DNA of 64,000 nt from positions 9,846,952 to 9,910,951 of the forward strand of contig NC_045142.1 in assembly GCF_008831285.2 (NCBI RefSeq). The letters are read 5' to 3'. Under the pieces are notes generated by a model. It saw nothing but the letters and a program-made list of their open reading frames with translations, made no database searches and was not told the DNA's origin. The stretch comes from Nymphaea colorata. Its lineage: Eukaryota; Streptophyta; Magnoliopsida; Nymphaeales; Nymphaeaceae. Positions within the stretch are counted from its first letter, which is position 1. The number at the start of each line of letters is the position of its first letter. A program made the translations under genes and the position numbers. Shown here in pieces: positions 10,011 through 22,500 of this stretch.

Positions 10011-11562
10011 TTTCCATCATAGAGAGAGAGAGAAGAGAGAAGCGGGCGACTAGCGAGAACCTCACCGGATTTTTGGTTGGTTGTCTCCTTGGTTGGACAG
10101 CAATGTTGCCACCCATTTTGCCTCAGTCTATTCTGTCACCGGTAGTCGGAACAGGAGTAGATAGATGTCACTCTGTGGTGTAGCCTGTGGTTGCAAGAAG
10201 TGTGGTTGCAAGAAGAGCAGGGATATAAGGAATAGAGAAAAATGAAAGAGAGAGAGAAAGAGAGAGCGAACGAACGGCGGTTTCGAGCATTTATCGAGTT
10301 ATTGGCTATTTCCTTTATCGCCCCAGAATTTTCAATAATTTGTGAAAAGTTGGTGCTTTTAAAACAATTGCATCATCACCACAAAACGTTTTATTAGATT
10401 AAAGAAAAAAAGGCTTATGCTCCACATGTTTCACCTTATCTCCAGAACCCATAACCATCAAACGAATAAACAAATTACTTAGAATCTTTATTCCATCCCA
10501 TCAAACGTAACCATCAAACGAATAAACAAATTACTTAGAATCTTTATTCCATCCCATCAAACGTTCAGCAAAAATAAAATGGACAACAAATTTCTCATTC
10601 CATTTATTCTTGAAAACATCTTTCAGTTCCAGGCTGTCAAACTTTACCATATTGAATTCGATTTAGTTAGGTTCTAGAATATTCCAACACCTTTGAGTCA
10701 TATTTTTTGAAACTAAAGTCAAAACTGGCGATCCTAATATTCAAGGCTTATACTTAAGCGGGTGGACTCTGATCTGATTTTTCGTTACAAAACCGCATAT
10801 GAAATTCCGATTCAATTAGCAAACTGGCTTTGATTGCTAAATTTAGCTTAGTGGATTCGAAACAAGGGATAAAAAGTATATTGGATTCAAAAAGTATATT
10901 GGATTCTTTAGGATTCTTGAGTTTGAGTTGTAAGAACTCTATTCATTTAAACTCGACTGGGTTCAACTAAATAGTGAATACTAAAATATAATGAGAGAAT
11001 AGTTAAACAAATAACCAATTAAACTAGTCAAACAAGTTACGGTGTTGAAAATAAGACAGACTTAACATAAACAAGCCAAATGAGTTATACCAGTCGAGTT
11101 TGAGCTCAATGCTGTATTGCTGAGTTGAGCTTGAACATGTTCTATGAGATTGATTGAAGTTTGAGCAGAGCTAAAGCTCCAGTTTTCTGAGTCGAATCAT
11201 GCTCCAGCTGACCCTTCTTCATCCCAAGGTGCACTTGCAAAGTGAAGTGAAAGGCCGCTGTCATGGACAATACTTTGCGGGTGCTTTGTGGGCTTTACAC
11301 GCACTCGAACAGAGGATCGACAAACAGGTGAAAAAGTCCCGAAGCCGCGACCGCCCAAACCAGGTCTGGGATGCGAAGGACCCGACAAATAGTCTCGGAC
11401 GAGCATCTCGCCGAAGTGGGGGGCACAGTGGTCAAGACTCGAGACTCGCCCGGGTGCCCAAACTCTGAAGCCGCGCAGGAACAAAGCCAGAAGAGGACCA
11501 GTCGAGTTGGAAGACGAAGACCCTTCGGCGCCTGTCTCCCTCTCCTTCTATACGGATTGGTG
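10011..11562. other. Intergenic region upstream of the TMEM70-like gene
   Basis: No gene was recognised. It holds GA-rich microsatellite patches (10020-10040, 10245-10275), a perfect 56-bp tandem duplication (10452-10563) and, from about 11200, more GC-rich sequence that is probably the promoter and 5' leader of the gene starting at 11563. Long open frames at 11197-11654 occur on both strands and look compositional. Confidence 0.5.
10452..10563. repeat. Perfect 56-bp tandem duplication
   Basis: Two adjacent identical 56-bp units start TAACCATCAAACG at 10452 and 10508. The absence of differences suggests a recent duplication. The CCATCAAACG phrase also appears inverted near 3170. Confidence 0.9.
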
Positions 11563-14500
11563 ATGGCGAAGGTGATTGCAGGTCGCCTGCTTGCTTCGCA
11601 GAGGATGCGCTTCATGCCATCGTGCTCTTCTCTTCTCACCAGGAAATTCAGCACCGATTTAAAGGGTAAATAACTCTCTTTTTCGTTCCTTTGCGGTTTA
11701 TGGTTTGTTGTGTTTAGGAACTGATGATTTGATACTGATCATTTTGGTACCCTGAGGTTGGCTTTTGCCAATACTGGGTATGTTTGACAAGCATGCTATT
11801 TTTCTTTCTTCCACTGAAGACAATGGTCTTGGTGATCAATCTCGGTCGTTATGCTGTGTCCTATGTGAGACCTCACGCTCGTGGATTAACCACCGAGCTA
11901 GAAAATGTCACCTTTTATGAGATGACAATGGAGTTTGAATTTTCGTGAATGGTCTTGGTGATCAACCTCGGTCGTTCTGCTGTGTCCTATGTGAGACCTC
12001 GCGCTCGGGGATTAACCGCGGAGGTAGAAAATGTCACTTTTTATGAGGCTATACTATGACAATGGAGTTTGAATTTTCGTGAATGGTCTTGGTGATCAAC
12101 CTCGGTCGTTATGCTGTGTCCTATTGAGACCTCGCGCTCGTGGATTAACAGCCGAGCTAGAAAATGTCACTTTTTATGAGGTTATACTATGACAATGGAG
12201 TTTGAATTTTCGTGGAGATCTCAACAAGGTCATGCCGTTCATGGGACAACAAGAAATTTTATCGGTGTAAAACGACGTTAGAATGCTAAATAAATGGGCA
12301 ATTCATGTAGCATGTATAATTTCTTTAAAGTGCGCGCTAGATTGCTAATCAGAACAAGGGCAGCACTGAATCAATTACATGATTTTATTCTGGGCATTAT
12401 TGATGCATATTATTGAAATGCTTTTGTCTTTCATAGATGATTACTTACTTCAAGCTCATTACTTTGGAATTTCAATAGAAACAAAATCTTTGTTCATGTA
12501 CTTGTTTGCAACCGTTTTCCTCAAACAAATATAGAAGACGAGAAAAGGATGGGCAAAAGGGTGAAAATGTGAGGAATGGAATTCCATAATAACTTAAAGT
12601 TTGCTAATAATAAGGGTCATATTTGGGCTTTCTGGACGGCGTCACAGGTTTGGTCACAGATCCAGTCCTACTACCAACATGAAGCTCCAAAATCAAATAG
12701 TTATTCTGCCAAAATAAAATGATTGCTGCACCACTAGAATGTAACTGATGAGCTGAAGCAAGCAATCAATTGAGCGCTTAATATGGGTGATTTTAATCAG
12801 TCTGTAAGTATTCAAGCCATGCCTTGACTGTTTATGACTATGCCATTGCTACTAGGAAGCAAAATTGTTTCATTGCAGTACATGTGTAAGCCTTGTGGAT
12901 ATGTGGATGGAGTAGTTCTGTAATATTGCATAGAGGACCTGACAATAAATCCATTAGTTTCATCTTCCAGTCGGTACAGCATCTCATTTAGTATATGAAC
13001 ATTTCAAAGCAAGAAAGTCTGCAGCAGAAATTTTAATTCTTCAACAAGCAACTTCATTGTGTAGTTCTCTTCTTAGGAGGTATATTAGTTTTACATCTTT
13101 CAAGTGCGAAGGTGAAGTATCCACTTGTGGTTGTTAAGCTTTGTTATTGACTACTTTTACGGTTGGCAACAAGGGTAATGAAGAAAAGGTATGGTAATGC
13201 AAACACACTTCCATAAAGTCCTTTAAAGCTATGTACTAGGATGCTAATTTTCTCCTGGATCGTGTCTCATGTTCTTTTAGGACCACATGTTCCAACAATA
13301 ATAGTTGCTGAATTGACTCAGCAACAACCTTGCTGTCAATGCATCACTCAGATCCTCGGATTTCAATGGTTTTGTAACTTGTTGGTTGCAAATGGGCAAA
13401 TGATGGTGTCGATTAGATGGTCTTTGGTCTTAACACATGAACTAAAAAGTGAATTACAGCATACTGTCAACCTGTCATGCAGAAGCCCAAAATAATAAGC
13501 CGCTTATATGTTAAAATTTTAAATCGTCATTGGGTAGTTTGAGATATCACAAGCCTGAAGTAATAAACACAGTTTTAAATCGTTTTTAGGTAATTTGAGG
13601 TGTCACAAGCCTGAAATAATTAGTACACTTTAAATCGTTGTTCGGTACTTTTGGTGTCGGTAGTTAACCTTAGTGGTTCACGTTTATGTTCCTCCTATAG
13701 GCTCTTTCATGAAAATTGTGTGATTCAGTTGTGGGCAAGAAACTGAAAGGATCTTTTTTAATACACTAATTATTATACTCTTTGTTCATGTTGTTCAGAT
13801 GTGTTTCTTGACATTAATTACAAACTTACAAGGCTTTCAACCTGGAAAATGTGGTGGACGTTCTAGAGATGCCACCAGATTTGACATTAGTCTTATATCT
13901 TGTTAATACTTGGAGGTCATTTTCCGGATATGATTTCCCAGACAAGTTTTAACTGCTCAAATGTAGTTCTTACATTGTTCCGGTACTCGAGTATTAAGAT
14001 AGCTACCTGCTGAAAGTGTTATCTGAAGGTGCATTGACTCAAGATCCAGATTATATGAATCCTGCAATTAGGTCCAAGCTCAGTTGATCCAACTTCTTTG
14101 GGGGCTGATAAATATGCAATGAGATAGTCAATATAAATTCTGAATAGAAATTAGTAGAATTAATAATTAAAGTGCCAAAATAAGTTTCTGATTGGTCTTT
14201 CTTTTTTTGATTGTTTGCAATGTCATGGGTTAATGTCATCCCAGTCCTTAACGATCTTTTCTTTTTTTTTCATAAATAGATGGTCAAGGTTCATTTCTCA
14301 AGCACTTATTTGGACATGGACGAAAAACTGACAAGCAATGGGAAAGCAGGAAATTTGACCTTGCTAATTTTCTCTAAGTAAAAGTCCATACACATGTAAA
14401 ATTTTTGGCAGTTAATTATGCCCATACTATTCATATTATATTATAATGGCCTTCACTAGAGACCTTTTGGCACTTCAGCATTCCAGTGTTTAAAAGTGAC

Positions 14501-16479
14501 CAAAGATTTTGCAGTTGGGAAGTGGTAATTTCAAGTTAAAGAATATCTAGGAGGTGAGAAAGAGAGAAGAAAATAATAGAAGGAAAATGAAGAGAATTAA
14601 GTAAAAGTCTAGTTAAGAACAAAATGACTTGTTTCGATTTTATACCCTTCTTGTGAGTGAAGAACAAAATGATGTGTCCTGTTATTGTGTTACCTTCCCA
14701 TTTTATTTCCCTTAGTTAACAGCAATTTTCTAGACCGGAATGTTCTCCGAGTCTTCTTCAAGTAAAGGTCCTTCATCTAAATAGGAGCTAAATAGGAGCG
14801 CACATGCATGTATGAATCTGTTAAGTACTGTAACTGTAAATTGTGTTTCTAGACATACTATTTACGTATAATACTAAGTATATAATATCGGTATACTTGG
14901 GTATATATCATTACAAGCATATTTGTATTTTGTACATATTACATACATAGAACATAGCAGTAAATAATATGCAATACCTTTTCTGTTCTACTTTTTTTTC
15001 TTTTTGTATGAGGCTTATTTGGTCATTTGCTGCTGGGCTAGTCTCTGGCTAGAATACCCCCCCTTCATCTCTTGTATCTTGTTGAACCCCTTTGAAGTGT
15101 GCTCTTTCGGGCAACTTTTTTGGCTAATGAAAGCATTTATCTTTATCTTTCTCGTGTTTTGGCATTTACAATGGTCTTCTTATGTTCTCTTCTAGACTTC
15201 TATTGCTCTTCTGAGCACTAAATATACTCAAGCTCATATAATTGCTTGATTTCTGTAATAACCTATGGCTAGTTATGAAATAGTACCAGAGTGTTCCATA
15301 TCAAGACTGAAGTTATTTAAAGTGATGGGACACGTGGATGAGTGAAGGCAGAGATAGACATGAAATAGCAACTGAGTTACGGTGAAGGAGATCAAAGAAT
15401 GAATACTTTTGAACTTATGCTTTAGGACAAAGTTATTTTCATCTGCTCATCATATACATGCATGTATCTATGTATGTATACATGTGTGTGCACGTGTATG
15501 TGTGTCATGCAAGTATGCATGTGTGCATGGATTGTTGCTTAAGATGCATTTGTGTTGGATATTTTCTAAGGATTTTTAGACTACTTTTGTCTATGACATT
15601 GGTTAGAGACCATGGATGAAGATATAGTCCTTTTAAAGACCAGTAGTTGCATTTTGAAGAGCTGAAAGATCAATGACAAGATTGCACCAGGCAATAAAAA
15701 AACAATTTTTTTCTTACAAGGAATTCCATGCATTGCATGTTGATGAATAAAGGGTAGATAATGACATCTAAACACTTTAGTTCAAACCAAGAACTCTCCT
15801 ATATAACAATGAGAGGTTAATCCTGGTTAATACATAGTAGAACATCTCATCCCTCTTACATCGAAGAAGGTTTTGATGTATGTTGTAGAATCCTTAATTT
15901 TTATAATCACAACCTATGTCACATAGGTACGGGTACTGGTGTGGGTATGGGTACAGACCATTTTTAAAAAACTTGGGTGCGGGGGTACGGCTGTACACAC
16001 ACGCATATATATATATATATATATACAAAAAATTACAAATAGAACCCCATATGCATATTCAGCCATTACAACTTATATCTAAAAAGCACCTAGCAAGACA
16101 GAACCAAAAGATGAGAATGAGAATGTTAAATAAAATGCAGATTTAAGTGGTCATGATAAAGGTCAGAACCATGCCAAAGCACAAATATGCACTAAGCAGC
16201 ACAAGGATAAAATGTCGTGTAATCAAATGCCACAATCACAACACAAAGATTCACATAGATGGACTTGCAGAGAAGGATAAGGGGTCTATTAGCAAATGTA
16301 ACCATACACCAAGACAACGAAAGGGGACACTACAACTACAAAAAAAAGGAACACTACAACGAAAGGGGAAACAAGACAGCGAAAGAAAAATGGACGGCGG
16401 CATGCCAATCGAAAGAAAAATCACCACAACGAGAAAGGGGCGAATGCCAGCAGAGAAACGCCTCCAATCGACCCCACAA

Positions 16480-16517
<38 letters not shown>

Positions 16518-19500
16518 TTTTTCTTCTTATTCTTCTTCTTCGTCTTCTTTTTCTTCTTCTTCTTCTTCTTTCTTCTCTGAAACTCAGTACGACCTAAAAC
16601 TCAGTTCGTCGTCTTCCCTTCGCCGTTTGCCGTCGCCACCTACCGTCGCCGCTCACTGTACACCGTTCGCCGCCAGCCGTCGCCGCTGTCGCCTGCCAGT
16701 CTTTCGGTGAAGGTTGAAGAGCGAGGTGAAGAGAAGACAAAGAACGATGGTGGTTTAGCTTTAAGGGTTAATAATTTTAACGTGAAATATGTAAAAAATG
16801 TTAAAAAGTTAAAAACGATAAAAAAAAATTCAAAATCGGACAGATTTAGACTCGGTCAACTTTTACCGAGTCTAGAAAAGGTCGAACATGACCTTGGGTG
16901 CATTGACCGAACCCAGTGCGGTCAGCGCAGCACCCATGCCGCACCCATGGGCGTACCCGTACCGGTACCGTGCGGGTACTCCTCCTTTGGAAGATTACCC
17001 ATGTGACTAAGATCACAACACGTAGTTTCTCTACTACATATTGTCAAATGTTGATTTTCTTGGTGAAGGACTCTTACATGAAATATGTAATAGCCCAGAA
17101 ATAGAAGTGCATTTATTGGTGGATCATTGTAGTGTGCATCACTAATTATTTATGAAACCCGATAAGAAAACATTTTGAGCAAGCCGATTTTCAATTGTCC
17201 TTGGGATACAATGGGCACAGAAACCATGTCAACTCCTTATTTAGTGTGGGTTATCTAGAAGGACTAGCTTAGTTGTCAAGGTGTCTAGGTGTGCCTAGCC
17301 TAAAAAGGCATCCAAAAGTTGTTGCAATTGTGCTTAGTTATTTTTAATACTAAAATGTTGGTTTTATGTTTTATGTTTTATGTTTTATGTGTTAAGTCAG
17401 CATGTTAGCAAGTTAAAATTAGTCAAAATCAACTCATAAACAGCAAAATAACATGTTTGATACATTGAATTTGAACCAAATGATAGACTTCTCATTGTAG
17501 AACTGAAACTGACTTCTAAACAATATACATAAAACAGAAAATAACCAAAATAATACCTACTTTGAAATTTGTGCTCTCTAAACTGGACCTATGGTAGATG
17601 GCAACTGAATATGAACAAATTTAAAAGATTGTAAAAGACATCTACATGACTCTGACTTAAGCTGTCTAATGAATACATTAGTAGAACCCAAATCACACTA
17701 CAATCCTAACTCAATCAATTCATGTAAAAGATAAGACTTTGCAAGCAATCTAATTTCTGCACAAATTGTAATTTTCTAAGATACTTATAGCAAAAATACT
17801 CTGTTTTCAACATAAATTTTGCAACCACTGGGTCAAATCAAACTCCCTGCAATAAAGTTAAGCTATACGCAAGAGATAACAGGTCTTGGGAAGCAAAACA
17901 AATCAAGTATCAGAGGCCAAAGTCACCCAAACTTTCAAATGGACTAGGTGCCAGCACGCCTAGTCCAGCTTAGGTGCCAAACCCAGACCCTACGCCTAAG
18001 TGCATGGGATGTGGACTGATGACTAGTTCACACCTAGGCATCTCCTAAGGGATCCTTAACAACTAGGAGGAGTAGTGACTCTATTGACTTTTTGAACAAA
18101 TTGCATGCGACGTCATTTGTGTGTCAACAAATGCATTCCAGATAAATGATCTTCCACATAGGTAAAAGTGGGACCAGAATATATCATCTAACTAATTAGA
18201 AAACGAACATTAAAGTTTTCCCGGTTAATATCTACTTATGAGAAAACGAAGACGTTAAATGTTTCGTTGTCTTGGAAACTAGAGAAAATTAAAATGCATA
18301 ATAAAATTGCTAATTGGAACCCGATTCTAGTAAAATCTGTTAAGTTTGTACAATATGGATCGAGTCACCCAGACCCGACCCATTTGATCCACACGCCCAA
18401 CACATCGTGGGTGGTGGCATACTTGTAAATCTTAATGTTATTTTGTGTATTTTATGATGTACCCTAAATCGTGATTAGTGTATAATGATAACAAGAGGCT
18501 GACGTCATTAGTTGCTGCTCTCTTTCATCTCTCTCTTGCTTGGACGTGCAGTCCACTTCTCTCTTCCTCCTCTTGCATCTAACTTCATTTGGTGGTTTGG
18601 TATTAGATATCAAAATCTTACATGGTATCAGAGCAGGGTTTTGCCACTGAGAATGTCTGGTAAAAATCTCTAATTTCTGGCCTAATCTTTGTTTTTTTTT
18701 TGCCCTAATCCTCAAATCTCTATTTTCTGCCTTAATCCCCAAATTTTTGCCCTAACCCTAATCCCCAAATTTTCTGCCTTAACCCTACCATCTGCCCTAA
18801 TCTGCCCTACCGTCGGCCACCTAACCCTAATCTCAAAATTTCTATTTTCCCCCTATTTTTTTATTATTGCATCTATGGATCCCTACCGCAATTCCAGCAT
18901 CTTGTCGTCCAATTTCCTCTCCCAAATCTCACAAAAGCTAAATCATACCAATTATTTGACATGGAAACGTCAAATAGTCCCGTTCATCAAAAGTCACCGT
19001 CTCTATGGACATATCAATGGCACCACACCTATGCCACCTGAATGGATTATGCGAGAGGTGAAGAATGTTGTAAGGCAAGTTCAAGAGACCATTGTAGAAA
19101 TCAATCCTGAATATGATATGTGGATGGCTCATGATCAATCTCTCGTTGCTTATATCACCTCCACACTATCAGAGGAAGTTTTGGCAGGTGTTGATGATGA
19201 TCTTTCAGCACTTGAGTTGTGGAATGTAGTTGTTATCACGTATGCTCAAGTATCAGAAGCAAGATTTCTACAACTCAAGAGGCAATTTCAAGATATCAGG
19301 CAAGGCACACGTTCAGTCTTGGAATATCTACATGAGATCAAAAATGTCAGCGATCAGCTTGCCATCATAGGGCATCCAGTCAGTGACAAGGACAAGGTAC
19401 AACAGGCTTTGAGTGGATTGGAGCCAGAATTTGATGTTTTCTACACTGCTTTAGAGGTATTGTTTGTTCTTCCCTCTTTTGAAGACCTGAAAGCAAAATT

Positions 19501-22500
19501 GATTCAGCATGAAGCGAGTCACGTACAGCGACATGAATTAGTTCATTCTGGCAATCACAATGTGTTGGTCACTGGGACCCATGCTTTGCAAGGAAGTCAT
19601 CCAAGAGTTTAGAACTCACAGGCAGGGATAGAGAGAGGTATCATTCCTACACCTAACACAAATGCACAGGCAAATGTACCCCGAAGGATACCTACTTGTT
19701 TTTATTGCAATAAGAGAGGTCATGTGAATTCAGAATGTTTGCATAACCCTCAGAACAAGGGAAAACAGATCAGACGTGATAATAAGGCAGTAGGGTCATC
19801 TGTTTCGAACACGACCGCGGCATCGAACATTTTCCATGATGTGCAGCAGATTCTAATGACAGCACTGTTTAAAGTCAATCTCAAACAAAATGAGGAAGGA
19901 CAATGATATGTGGATTCTGGTGGTAACTGGTGACGCAGGTAAGCTTTCTAATGCTCTCCCTTATTTAGCTAAAGGCTCAGTCGTCACAGGAGATGGTTCC
20001 CATCACAAAATATCACATATTGGAAATGCACACTTATCCATGGCTCATTCCTCAATACCCTAATGGAATGTTCTTGTTGTTCCAAATGTCAAGAAAAATA
20101 TCATTTCTGTGTCAAAGCTTATTGATGATACTCATTCCTCTTTTGAGTTTACTCCTTCTTTTGTTTATATTAAGGATGTTCAAACCAAGAAGACATTCGC
20201 TGAGGGTGTTCGCAAAGGAGACATGTACGTCATTGAAGAAGCTCCAAAAGTGTCTAAGTCTTGTGTTTCAAATTCATCCTTTCCTAGTCATAATGAAGTC
20301 AATATCATAGAGTATGATATGCCATCTCTTTGGCACGGTCGTTTAACACATTGTAGTTGGTCTTTCATTCAAAGTCTTGTCGCAAACGGACTATTACAAA
20401 AGTTCAGTCTAAGTCCTGTCAATGAGTCTACCATGTGCTCAAGTTGTCATATTTGTAAGAGCCATGTTCTTCCTTTTTAATCAATAAATAAGCGAACTTC
20501 GAAGTTATTTGACATCGTTTATTCTGATGTTTGGGGCTTGCTCCTATTTCTTCTTCTTTTGGGAGTAAATATTATGTTGTTTTCATTGATTCTTATTCTC
20601 GTTACACTTGGATTCACTTCATGAAAAGCAAATCTGAAGTTTTCCGCTTGTTCACCTAATTCCACGTCTTGGTCCAAAACAAATACTCTAGTAATATCTT
20701 GCATTTCCAATGTGATGGTGGTGGTGAGTTCATTTCAAATGAATTTACTGAGTACTTACTAAATCATGGGATCACTAGACAGATTTTCTGTCCACACACA
20801 CCACAACAGAATGGTATTGCTGAAAGAAAACATAGACATATAGTTGAAAGTGCTCTCAGTATGATACATAACACTGATGTGCCCCATGACTTTATGGACT
20901 GAAGCCTTCCATACTATTGTTCATGTTATTAATCGACTGCCACTATCCATGCTTGAAGGAAAATCTTCATTCTTTATTTTACATCAAGAGCAACCAAATT
21001 ATGATGAGCTGCGTGTTTTTGGATGCATTTGTTATGTTCATGTTGATGTTTCTTTGATAAATAAGTTTCAAGATCGATCTGTCATGTGTAGATTTGTGGG
21101 TTATGCAGAAAATTATAAAGGCTATCGTTGTTATAATCCAAAGACTGGACGTGTGCATATTTCACGACATGTTTTTTATGAGCCCAGTTTGAAGGATTTA
21201 AAGGAGCCACATGCAACACTTAATGTTAGAAATGATGTATAAGACTCATGGCTGAATGCTGAAATATTAAACCAAAGAGCTGATATACACCACGCACAAA
21301 GTGACAGAACTATTGATGAGGTCGAGACAGTCACAAACACTCAAATGGACAGCATACCTTCATCTACTCAGACCAACAGCATGAATATGATTTCACCTAA
21401 TCGGTTTTCAGGAGTGGTGTATAATCGACGATCAGTTCCAGCTGATCCAGAAACTGCCACTACTTGTCCACGTAGATCAGAACGTGTGCGGCACCCTATT
21501 GATAGATGGGTAAGTTATGATAATTTCTCTTTGGAATTTCATCTCTTCATGACAGAATTGAACAAAAAGGTGGAGCCAAAATGCTATGAGCAAGCGTGCA
21601 AAAGCAAACATTGGATTGAGGCCATGAATGAAGAAATGACTGCCTTAAATGAATGTCAAACATGGGAGATTGTTCCTTGTCCAGATGGTAAGAATGTAGT
21701 GGGCTCAAAATGGGTTTACAAACTCAAGTATAAACCGAATGGAAGCATTGATAGATATAAGGCTCGACTCGTGGCTAGAGGCTTCACTCAGCAGTACGGG
21801 GAAGATTATGATGAGACTTTAAGTCCAGCCATCAAGATGGGAATAGGCCTGGGCATCGGGTCTGGCCGGCCTTACAACGTGCTAAAAGCCTGAACGGACA
21901 GAACCTGTCCGCGAAGCAGTTCGGCCAGAAGATTACGTAGTTTCAGAGACTTCCCGAGGTCAAAACGAGCTGAAATTTTCAGCATAGTCAGATAATTATA
22001 TCCTCTTAGTGCTGACAAAATTTGAAGTCAAAACTCCACCGTTTGATATTTCTGTACGTAAGTCATTTGGTTGCCTAAAAACAGCCTGGACTAAGGGCGT
22101 GCACATCGCACCACCCGGCCCGATGCCCAGGCCTAGATGGGAACGATCCGGGTTATCATCTCTCTTGTCATCTCATATGATTGGAATTTATATCAGTTGG
22201 ATGTTAAAAATGTTTTTTTTCTTGGCTTTCTAAAAGAAGAAGTTTACATGGAACAACCTCCTGGATATGCTACCAATGATCCAACCAAGTGGGTGTGCAA
22301 ATTACAAAAATCGTTGTATGGGCTTAAGCAAGCATCTCGTTCATGGTTCGATAGATTTTCCCTCCATATACAGCAGGCTGGTTTCCTCAGAGGTCCACTT
22401 GATCATTTTTTATTCATCTATCATTCAGGTGAAGTTACCACTTGACTACTCATATATGTAGATGACATAGTTCTTACTGGAAACTCTTCATTGTCATATA

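Noticed and set aside
11197-11673. Several 90-120 codon frames on both strands upstream of the TMEM70-like gene
   Set aside because: They overlap each other and the promoter and leader. Only the ATG at 11563 gives a sensible targeting peptide and splice site.
11823-12215. Regular repeats considered as a CRISPR-like array
   Set aside because: Whole units repeat with no unique spacers, and the window is clearly a plant nuclear genome.
16147-16710. 187-codon frame with a poly-Ser run
   Set aside because: The Ser run is a translated (CTT)n microsatellite within a DNA transposon. It is not a gene.
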